Source of the DNA: Aurantimonas sp. HBX-1
GTDB taxonomy: Bacteria > Pseudomonadota > Alphaproteobacteria > Rhizobiales > Rhizobiaceae
DNA length: 64,000 nt
Direction of reading: 5' to 3'
NCBI RefSeq assembly: GCF_021391535.1
Contig: NZ_CP090066.1
Location: 2,121,501 to 2,185,500, forward strand
Of this stretch, positions 55,798 to 64,000 are shown one piece after another. The notes under the pieces were generated by a model that saw nothing but the letters and a program-made list of their open reading frames with translations, ran no database searches and was not told the DNA's origin. The translations under genes were made by a program, and so were the position numbers. Numbering within the stretch: position 1 is the first letter of the stretch; the number at the start of each line of letters is the position of its first letter.

Positions 55798-56694
55798 CTA
55801 CTGGTAGCCGTCCATCCAGCGCTGCTGGCGGTCCTGCCACATGCGCTCGCCGATCAGGCAGTCGACGTCCTCGCCGTTTTGCGTCCGGATCACCCGCGCC
55901 CCGTCTTCGGCCTCGACGTCCCAGTCGCCGGCGAGCTCCATCACCAGCTTGCGGCGGACCGCTTCCGGAAACTGCGACCAGTCGTTCACCGGGATCATGA
56001 AGGCGCCCGGCCCGCCGATGACGCAGGCTTCGTAGTAGAGGTCGAGATCGGGGATCGAGCCCCATGAGGCATAGCTGCCGGAGGTCATCAGCGGCAGGCC
56101 GTTGATCGTCACGCCGCGCCCGACCGCGTGGTCGCGGGCGTCGGTCACCGGCCTTCCCTGGTTGTTCGGGCCGTCGCCGGAGATGTCGATCACCCGCCGC
56201 AGGCCGTCGAAGCCGTTGCGGTCGAACATCGGGACGGCGAAGTCGATGGCCGCGGCGACGGAGGTGCGCCGCTCGCGCTCGGGTTCCTCCGTCTGCAGCC
56301 GGTAGGCAAAGCCGTCGGCCGATTCGCGCGAGTCGATCAGCGTCCAGGGCACCACCACGGACTGCGAGAAACTGCCGGCCCATTCGATGTAGGAGACGGC
56401 AACGCGTCCGTTGAGGCCGTTCATGATCGCCTTCTGCACGTCCTCGCTGCGGAAGGCGGCTGCATAACCGGCGCGCTGGATCTCCTGCTCGCCGCGATCC
56501 ATCGACCAGGAGACGTCGACCGCCAGGACCAGCTCGACATCGACCTTGGTGCCGCTTTCGGCGGCCGGCGCGCGCGTCGCGCCCAAGTCGCCGAGACCGC
56601 GTTGCTGGGCGGCGGCAGGCGAGGACGCCGCAATCGTCACGGCGGCGGCGAGGCCAATCGACAGGGCTGCGAGACTGCGGATCCCATGGCGCAT
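55798..56694 (-). CDS. DUF1194 domain protein (VWA-like), exported
   Basis: 298-aa periplasmic protein with a signal peptide ending near PAAAQQ. The domain starts VDVELVLAVDVSWSMDRGEQEIQR, in which DVSWS is the DxSxS metal site of VWA folds; RVIDISGDGPNNQGRPV, GVTINGLPLMTSG and CVIGGPGAFMIPVNDW are typical of DUF1194. Role unknown; protein-binding at the envelope is likely. Convergent with the regulator gene. Confidence 0.92.
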   Translation of the reverse strand: MRHGIRSLAALSIGLAAAVTIAASSPAAAQQRGLGDLGATRAPAAESGTKVDVELVLAVDVSWSMDRGEQEIQRAGYAAAFRSEDVQKAIMNGLNGRVAVSYIEWAGSFSQSVVVPWTLIDSRESADGFAYRLQTEEPERERRTSVAAAIDFAVPMFDRNGFDGLRRVIDISGDGPNNQGRPVTDARDHAVGRGVTINGLPLMTSGSYASWGSIPDLDLYYEACVIGGPGAFMIPVNDWSQFPEAVRRKLVMELAGDWDVEAEDGARVIRTQNGEDVDCLIGERMWQDRQQRWMDGYQ

Positions 56695-56815
56695 TGCAAA
56701 AAGGTCTCGCCGAACCGCAAGCCGCGCAATTCACAAACCCGTCACTGAACCGATGGGGCCCGGCGGGCCGGCGATGCCGGCTCGATCCGACGGTGGATAA
56801 CTGCCCTGAGGCGCG

Positions 56816-59329
56816 TCAGGCCTTCAGACGCTCGTTGTCCGGATCGAACGGGCTTTCGTCGATCACCGTGGCCGGGTGGAGCCTGCCGAGGATCCTGATC
56901 TCCAGCCGCGTGCCCGGCGCCGCATGGGCCGGCTCGAGCATCGCCAGCGCCAGGCTCTTGCCGACCCGCCAGCCGTAGCCGCCATTGGTCGCGCGCCCGA
57001 CCATGACGCCGCCGGCATAGATCGGCTCCGAGCCGCGAGCATCGGCGTCCGCGACATCGTGGACCTCGAGCGTCGCGAAGCACCAGCGAAGCCCCTCCTC
57101 CCGCGCCCGCACCACCGCGTCGCGGCCGAGGAAGTCGCCCTTGTTCGGGTGAACGAACCGCTCGAGTCCCGACTCGAAGGCGTTGTATTCGATGGACAGT
57201 TCGCGCGGCAGCTGGCGGTAGGACTTCTCCAGCGCCATGGCGTTCATCGCCCTGATGCCGAACGGCCTGATGCCGAACTCGGCACCGGCGGCCATCAGCG
57301 CGTCGTAGAGCGCGTTCTGCATGCCGATCGGGTGGTGCAGCTCCCAGCCGAGCTCGCCGACGAAATTCACCCGCAGTGCATGGGCGCTGGCGATCCCGAC
57401 AGAGATCGGCTTGCCGGTCAGCCAGGGAAAGGCGGCGTTGGAAAGGTCGCTGCGCGTCAGCTTCGCCAGCACGTCGCGGGCGCGCGGCCCCGCCAGCACC
57501 AGCACGCCGAACCGCTCGGTCAGCAGGGTCAGCGAGACCGAGCCGTCGGCGGGCAGGAGCCGGCGCAGATTGTCGTGGTCGATCCGCTCGTAGCCGCCGG
57601 CCGACACCAGATAGAAGCGGCCCGGCGCCCATTCGTAGACGGTGAACTCGGCGCGCACGCCGCCGGTCTCGGTCAGCAGATGGCAGAGCGCGATCCGGCC
57701 CCGCGTCCTAGGGATGCGGTTGGCGAGGATCGAATCGAGCCAGGCACGGGCGCCGGGGCCGGAGACCTCCATCTTTGCGAAGGCCGTGAGGTCGAGCAGG
57801 CCGACGACCTCCGACACCGCCCTCACCTCGTTGCCGACATGTTCGAAATAGTTTGAGCGGCGGAACGACCATTTCTCGCGGATGACGCCGTTCGAGTCCG
57901 CCGGCGCGTGGTTCTCGTTGGTCAGCACCTCGGCGCCGAGGTCGAGCTCCTGCCTCGAGACCGAGAGGCCCTCCGGCGCGAACCAGTTGGCGCGCTCCCA
58001 GCCGTAGACCGAGCCGAAGACGGCACCGAGCGCCTTCTGACGGTCGTAGGAGGGCGAGGTCTTTAGCGGCCGTCCGGCGGGGCGCTCCTCGTCGGGATAA
58101 TGCGTGGTGAAGACATTGGCGTAGGCCTCCTCGTTCTTAGCGATGAGGTAGCCTTCGGTGGCGTAGGGGCCGAAGCGCCGCGGGTCGACGCCGACCATGT
58201 CGACGGTCGGCTGCCCGTCGACGATCCATTCGGCGAGCTGCCAGCCGGCCCCGCCCGCCGCGGTGATGCCGAAGGAATGGCCCTCGTTCAGCCAGAAGCC
58301 GTCGAGGCCGGGCGCCGGGCCGACGATGGGCGAGCCGTCGGGCGTGTAGGCGATGGCGCCGTTATAGACCTTCTTGATGCCGACCTCGCCGAAGGCCGGA
58401 ACGCGGGCGATCGCCGCCTCGACATGCGGCATCAGCCGGTCGAGGTCCTCCTGGAACAGCTCGTATTCGGAGGCATCGTCCGGCCCATCGATATAGCAGC
58501 AGGGCGCGCCCTTCTCGTACGGGCCGAGCAGAAGGCCGCCGTTCTCCTCGCGCATGTACCAGGACGAGTCGCTCTCGCGCAGCACGCCCATCTCCGGCAG
58601 GCCCTGGCGCCTGCGCTCGACGATCGCCGGATGCGGCTCGGTGACGATGTACTGGTGTTCCACCGGGATCACCGGCAGGTCGAGCCCGACCATGCGGCCG
58701 GTGCGGCGGGCGAAATTGCCGGTCGCCGAGACGACGTGCTGGCAGACGATGGTGCCCTTGTCGGTCGTCACCGACCATTCGCCGGAGGCGAGCTGCCCGA
58801 TCGCCGTCACGGCCGTGTTCCGGTAGATCTTCGCGCCAAGACCGCGGGCGCCCTTGGCCAGCGCCTGCGTCAGGTCGGCGGGCTGGATGTAGCCATCATC
58901 CGGGTGCTGGATCGCACCGAGGATGCCGTCGGTCTCGCAGAGCGGCCAGACCGCCTTCACCGCATCCGGCGTCAGCATGTTGACCTTGACGCCGATCGTC
59001 TCGGCGATGCCGGCATAATACTGGAACTCGTCCCAGCGGTCCCTGGTGCGGGCAAGGCGGATGTTGGTGACGTTGGAGAAGCCGACATTCATGCCGGTCT
59101 CTTCCTGCAGCTCGCGGTAGAAGCGCACCGAATAGCGGTGCAGCTGCCCGACCGAGTAGCTCATGTTGAACAGCGGCAGCAGCCCGGCGGCATGCCAGGT
59201 GGAGCCGGACGTCAGTTCCTTGCGCTCGACGAGGATGCTGTCGCTCCAGCCCTTCTTCGCCAGATGGTAGAGGGTCGATACGCCAACCACCCCGCCCCCG
59301 ATCACCACCGCCCGCGCGCGCGATTCCAT
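56816..59329 (-). CDS. FAD-dependent dehydrogenase with GcvT domain (dimethylglycine/sarcosine dehydrogenase family)
   Basis: 837 aa. FAD domain (about 1-360): VIGGGVVGVSTLYHL, STWHAAGLLP with His46 at the place of covalent FAD in dimethylglycine dehydrogenase, GHSFGITAAGGAG. FAO_M domain (about 365-425), then GcvT folate-binding domain (about 430-715, with LLDLTAFAKMEVSGPGA and FVGELGWELHHP) and GcvT C-terminal barrel (about 725-830). It oxidises an N-methyl group and passes it to THF as methylene-THF. Together with the MttB-type enzyme it would take betaine down to sarcosine or glycine. Confidence 0.93.
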   Translation of the reverse strand: MESRARAVVIGGGVVGVSTLYHLAKKGWSDSILVERKELTSGSTWHAAGLLPLFNMSYSVGQLHRYSVRFYRELQEETGMNVGFSNVTNIRLARTRDRWDEFQYYAGIAETIGVKVNMLTPDAVKAVWPLCETDGILGAIQHPDDGYIQPADLTQALAKGARGLGAKIYRNTAVTAIGQLASGEWSVTTDKGTIVCQHVVSATGNFARRTGRMVGLDLPVIPVEHQYIVTEPHPAIVERRRQGLPEMGVLRESDSSWYMREENGGLLLGPYEKGAPCCYIDGPDDASEYELFQEDLDRLMPHVEAAIARVPAFGEVGIKKVYNGAIAYTPDGSPIVGPAPGLDGFWLNEGHSFGITAAGGAGWQLAEWIVDGQPTVDMVGVDPRRFGPYATEGYLIAKNEEAYANVFTTHYPDEERPAGRPLKTSPSYDRQKALGAVFGSVYGWERANWFAPEGLSVSRQELDLGAEVLTNENHAPADSNGVIREKWSFRRSNYFEHVGNEVRAVSEVVGLLDLTAFAKMEVSGPGARAWLDSILANRIPRTRGRIALCHLLTETGGVRAEFTVYEWAPGRFYLVSAGGYERIDHDNLRRLLPADGSVSLTLLTERFGVLVLAGPRARDVLAKLTRSDLSNAAFPWLTGKPISVGIASAHALRVNFVGELGWELHHPIGMQNALYDALMAAGAEFGIRPFGIRAMNAMALEKSYRQLPRELSIEYNAFESGLERFVHPNKGDFLGRDAVVRAREEGLRWCFATLEVHDVADADARGSEPIYAGGVMVGRATNGGYGWRVGKSLALAMLEPAHAAPGTRLEIRILGRLHPATVIDESPFDPDNERLKA

Positions 59330-59456
59330 CGCCTGCCACTCCCCGCCTCTTCGCAGACGCGAGCTTAGCGCGGCGGCGCGAAAGACGTGGCGCCGATTTG
59401 CGACACCGGCAAAGCCGGCGGCGACCTCGGTGGCCGGCCCGGGCGCCCGGCGGCGA

Positions 59457-60212
59457 TCAGGCGAAGGCCCAGACGTCCTCGCCGTAGAAGCCGACGCTGT
59501 AGCCGGCGGTCTTCAGCTTGACGATCACCTTGCCGATCTCCGCCGCCGGCAGGGCGCCGATCTCGACCTTGATCATGCCGGGGCGGTAGCGGGCGATGTC
59601 GAACTGGTCGAACACCATCCAGTCGGCGCCCTCGCAATCGACCAGAAAGGCGTCGATGTGGTCGAGCCGGTTGCGGTCGAGAACGGTCTGCAGCGGCTCC
59701 GACGGCACGCTGATGTCCTTCAGGTGGTGAGCGAAGTTCGAGAAGTTCGCGTCCTCCGTGCCCCAGGCATCCTTGCCGGACATCAAGTTGGTATCGGTGA
59801 CCGAGGAGCAGCCGATGAACTCGATCGGCAGCGTGCCGGCTTCCAGCGCCTCCGCCTCGAAGGTGCGAATGGAGATCGTCCCCGTCTCGCGGGTGATCGC
59901 CACCGGCTCGATGACGAAGCGCTCCGTATCCGGGTAGTTCCTGCGCAGGCGCTGCTGATTGTATGGGATCGGCTCGACCAGCACGGCGCGGGCATTGGGG
60001 ATGCGGTGCAGCCAGGGCGTGACGTCGTCGAAGAGGACGCCGTCGCAGGCGCCGACATTGACCATGACGAACGGCTTACCCCGGCCGAAGCGCGCGCGGA
60101 TCGCCGCCTTGGCGAGGTAGCGCGTGCCCAGCAGGGCGGGGGCGCGGTCGAGGAGGCCCGCCGGGAGCCCCAGCGAAACGGCGATGCGAGCGGCATGCGA
60201 CAGACGGGACAT
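59457..60212 (-). CDS. FkbM family methyltransferase
   Basis: 251-aa SAM-dependent methyltransferase of the FkbM family: MVNVGACDGVLFDDV (SAM loop), ARAVLVEPIPYNQQRLRRNY, FLVDCEGADWMVFDQFD and the end MIKVEIGALP. Such enzymes O-methylate sugars in glycans or other small molecules. Nine bases after the stop of the preceding glycosyltransferase-like gene, so in the same leftward operon. Acceptor unknown. Confidence 0.9.
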   Translation of the reverse strand: MSRLSHAARIAVSLGLPAGLLDRAPALLGTRYLAKAAIRARFGRGKPFVMVNVGACDGVLFDDVTPWLHRIPNARAVLVEPIPYNQQRLRRNYPDTERFVIEPVAITRETGTISIRTFEAEALEAGTLPIEFIGCSSVTDTNLMSGKDAWGTEDANFSNFAHHLKDISVPSEPLQTVLDRNRLDHIDAFLVDCEGADWMVFDQFDIARYRPGMIKVEIGALPAAEIGKVIVKLKTAGYSVGFYGEDVWAFA

Positions 60213-60221
60213 GGCGGTTTC

Positions 60222-61439
60222 TCAGTTGGGCCCGCGGGCGGGCGTGGCGAGGGCAGCGGTGGAGGTCGCGAAATCCGGCTTCCAGGCCTCGAGCAGGATC
60301 ATCAGGAACGGCGCGACGAAGATGAAGTAGACGCGGTCGTCCGGCAGCGGGAAGGTCACGTACTTGCCGATGAAGCAGAGCAGCAGCGCCGTCAGCATCA
60401 GGGTGCCGCCCCGGTCGGCGCCGCGGTTCCGGGCGGCGAGCAGCAGCCAGCCGAGCAGCAGCAGGGCCATGATCGCCGGCCAGTTGTTGAAGCGCAGGCC
60501 GACATTGATGCCCCGCACGATGCCGTGCAGGTAGGTGAGCACCGAGAAGGCCGGATCGAAACCGCGCATGTCGGTCTGCAGCGCGATGTTCGAGAAGTAG
60601 AAGTGCGGCCACCAGCCGGGATGCCCGGCCGCTTCGGCGATCGGCCCGTAAAGCAGCACCGCGGCGAGGAAGGCGAGCAGCATCGGCAGCCGCCCCCGGC
60701 CGAACGCCAGCGCCGCCAGCAGCAGCGCGAACAGGAAGATGATGCCGTCGGGGCGCACCAGGAACATGGCCAGCAGGAACGGCACCGACAGCCAGTAGCG
60801 GCCCTTCGCAGCGAGATAGATGCCGGGAATGCCGAACGCCGCCATCATCATGTCGGGCGTCGCCAGCATCGCCATGTCGAAATAGCCGGCAAGCAGCAGC
60901 ACGGGCGCGGCGAGCAGCAGGGCCTGGGAGAAGCCGTGACGGACGGCCCAGGCCAGCAGGACGAGGCCGACGGCCAGCGTCGACAGGCTGGCGACGATGG
61001 CCGTCGCGGTCACCGGCTCGACCAACCGATCGAGATAGCGCAGCGCGAGAATATACCCGAGCTTCACCCGGTACATCGACAACTGCGAGACGAAGTGGTC
61101 GGGATTGGCGAACTGGTCGACGATGTAGGTGTTGCCGCGGGTGATCTCGTACCACTGGAAGTCGGAGATGCCGTAGCGTGTCGCCTCCCACGCCGCGGCG
61201 TGCAGGGCCTGCGGTTCCTGGTACCGGTCCTCCAGCGAGGCGGCGATGTAGGGGGCCATGTCCCAGTTGTGCTCGGGCTTGATCAGGCCGAACAGCGCCG
61301 ACAGCAGCACGAAGAGCGCGAAGGTCCCTACGGCGAAACGCGAGACGACGCGGGCGGTGACGAAGGCGGCGACGCGGCGGCCGAGCTCGCGCATCGGCCC
61401 GGAATCGATCGGACGGTGGAAGTTGGTTGCGATGCTCAT
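60222..61439 (-). CDS. Multi-pass membrane protein, GT-C glycosyltransferase-like
   Basis: 405 aa, about ten helices. After the first helix comes a periplasmic loop starting EHNWDMAPYIAASLEDR with an acidic residue near helix 1, as in GT-C glycosyltransferases that use polyprenyl-phosphate sugars. LVRPDGIIFLFALLLAALAFGRG in the middle and LPDDRVYFIFVAPFLMILLEAWK near the end also fit. No named subfamily recognised. Lies in one operon with FkbM, an aminotransferase and an epimerase, which supports a glycan role. Confidence 0.75.
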   Translation of the reverse strand: MSIATNFHRPIDSGPMRELGRRVAAFVTARVVSRFAVGTFALFVLLSALFGLIKPEHNWDMAPYIAASLEDRYQEPQALHAAAWEATRYGISDFQWYEITRGNTYIVDQFANPDHFVSQLSMYRVKLGYILALRYLDRLVEPVTATAIVASLSTLAVGLVLLAWAVRHGFSQALLLAAPVLLLAGYFDMAMLATPDMMMAAFGIPGIYLAAKGRYWLSVPFLLAMFLVRPDGIIFLFALLLAALAFGRGRLPMLLAFLAAVLLYGPIAEAAGHPGWWPHFYFSNIALQTDMRGFDPAFSVLTYLHGIVRGINVGLRFNNWPAIMALLLLGWLLLAARNRGADRGGTLMLTALLLCFIGKYVTFPLPDDRVYFIFVAPFLMILLEAWKPDFATSTAALATPARGPN

Positions 61440-61504
61440 GCCGGGCTTCCCCGCGTCAGGTTGATTTCGGGCAGGCGTCGGGCGAGCGGCGAGGTCGCCG
61501 CCGC

Positions 61505-62959
<1,455 letters not shown>

Positions 62960-62970
62960 GGCGGCGCTCC

Positions 62971-63984
62971 TCATTCGGCGGGTTGGATGGAGGCTTCGGC
63001 GTCGTCCTGCCGGCCTTCGCGCCTGGCGCGGTATTCCGTGTAGGCGGCGATCAGCATGTCCGCGTCGCGGTACTGCGGGACCCAGCCGAGCTGGCGCTCG
63101 CCCTTCGACACGTCGAGCACGCACATCTCGTCGGCGATCAGGTACTGCTCCGGGTCCATCAGCGGCATGTTGAGCCGGTCGAGCAGGTCGAGCGTGCGCT
63201 TGACCGCCCAGCCGGGCGTCGGGACGAGCAGCGACTTCGAGCCGGCATGCTTGATCAGGTCGCCCAAGAGCTTCCGGACCGGCGGCGGGTTCAGCGAGCC
63301 GAGATTGTAGGCCTCGTTCGGAACGCCGGCCTTCCAGGCGAGCCGTGCCGCCTCGGCGCAGTCGAAGACCGAGATGAACTGGTAGGGGTTCCGTCCCGAA
63401 CCGATCATCGGCACCGGCAGGTTGCGGTCGACCAGCTTGAACAGCTTTTCGAGGATGCCGAGCCGGCCCGGTCCGATGATCAGGCGCGGCCGGAACAGCG
63501 AAATGTTCATGCCGCGCTCGCGCCATTCGGCGGCGAGGTGCTCGGTGTCGAGCTTCGACTGGCCGTATTCACCGAGCGGCGAGACCGGGTGCTCCTCGGT
63601 CATCGGATAGATGACAGTGTGGCCGTAGATCATGTCGGTGGTGAAGTGGACGAGGTCCTTCGCCCCCGCCGCATCCATCGCCTCGATGATGTGCTTGGTG
63701 CCGTGATAGTTCACCGGATAGAAGAAATCGTGCCGCTTGGCCCGCACCTGGATCGGCGAGAGCATCTTCGCCGAGAGGTTGTAGACCATGTCGCCCGGCT
63801 CGATTGGCACGGCGCGCACTGCCGCCGGAACGGTCACGTCGGCTTCGATGAAGCGCGAACGGCGGTAGTGCGGCAGGTCGCTGCGGTGGATGTCGGCGAC
63901 GACCACTTCCTCGCCGTCGGCGATCAGCTTCTGGGCGAGGTGGCGGCCGACGAATCCGTCGCCGCCGAACAGGATATGCTTCAT
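62971..63984 (-). CDS. NAD-dependent epimerase/dehydratase (extended SDR)
   Basis: 337-aa extended short-chain dehydrogenase: cofactor loop FGGDGFVGRHL, DMVYNLSA, TTDMIYG, and catalytic YxxxK in GEYGQSKLDTEHL. Acts on NDP-sugars or related substrates. GAGGTG stands before the ATG at 63984. It is the first visible gene of the leftward operon; genes further upstream would lie beyond the window. Confidence 0.93.
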   Translation of the reverse strand: MKHILFGGDGFVGRHLAQKLIADGEEVVVADIHRSDLPHYRRSRFIEADVTVPAAVRAVPIEPGDMVYNLSAKMLSPIQVRAKRHDFFYPVNYHGTKHIIEAMDAAGAKDLVHFTTDMIYGHTVIYPMTEEHPVSPLGEYGQSKLDTEHLAAEWRERGMNISLFRPRLIIGPGRLGILEKLFKLVDRNLPVPMIGSGRNPYQFISVFDCAEAARLAWKAGVPNEAYNLGSLNPPPVRKLLGDLIKHAGSKSLLVPTPGWAVKRTLDLLDRLNMPLMDPEQYLIADEMCVLDVSKGERQLGWVPQYRDADMLIAAYTEYRARREGRQDDAEASIQPAE

Positions 63985-64000
63985 CGGGACACCTCGGAGG

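Overview
The window is a chromosomal stretch of a high-GC alphaproteobacterium, most likely of the order Hyphomicrobiales (Rhizobiales). The family is not decidable from the sequence; an Aurantimonadaceae-like organism would fit. The grounds are the very GC-rich codon use, the long B12-dependent ribonucleotide reductase, the malonate gene order matPQMAB, several small alphaproteobacterial families (DUF6481, DUF5872, DUF1194, ExoD-like) and one textbook EcfG-type promoter. No rRNA, tRNA, CRISPR array, phage or transposase was seen.

Layout. 1-2807: 3' part of nrdJ. 2808-4622: a visibly less GC-rich block with two membrane proteins of unknown function. 4740-9122: small hypotheticals, two tandem lipoprotein L,D-transpeptidases and a DUF502 membrane protein. 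9166-15978: thioredoxin-reductase-like flavoprotein, an RND efflux pair and a chromate transporter. 16167-22498: envelope and housekeeping genes (deacetylase, msrB, pncA, small lipoproteins). 22601-29273: a complete malonate module, with a divergent GntR/FCD regulator, TRAP transporter, malonyl-CoA decarboxylase and malonyl-CoA synthetase. 29436-31985: a GGDEF-EAL protein and a lone receiver. 32560-37194: a betaine-type ABC transporter and a homocysteine S-methyltransferase. 37317-44387: an Amt-PAS-GGDEF-EAL fusion, an AGCS symporter, a universal stress protein and a membrane adenylate cyclase with a CxxCH haem motif. 44616-59329: a corrinoid methyl-transfer cluster. 59457-63984: a leftward operon that looks like surface-glycan synthesis.

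The most interesting part is the corrinoid cluster. An MttB-superfamily methyltransferase without pyrrolysine, a corrinoid protein, a DUF1638 protein, a 'virulence factor' domain protein coupled to a MetF-like protein, a methyl-THF:corrinoid methyltransferase, and a 2Fe-2S/ASKHA reactivating protein together make a route from a methylated quaternary amine to methyl-THF and methylene-THF. A GbdR-like GlxA-family regulator and a dimethylglycine/sarcosine-dehydrogenase-like FAD-GcvT protein follow. The three enzymes that must dock on the corrinoid protein, and also the homocysteine methyltransferase 7 kb away, share short Arg/Gly-rich terminal tails. The corrinoid protein has a strongly acidic N-terminus. 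I read the tails as a possible shared docking tag.

Regulatory sites read directly from the sequence: a 16-bp near-palindrome with a GTATAC core in front of the malonate regulator; a perfect TGTGA-N6-TCACA site before the exoD-like gene; a GGAAC-N16-CGTT promoter for an entericidin-like lipoprotein; and a perfect 16-bp palindrome over the likely -10 box of the universal stress protein gene. All functional assignments rest on motif recognition only; no database search was possible.
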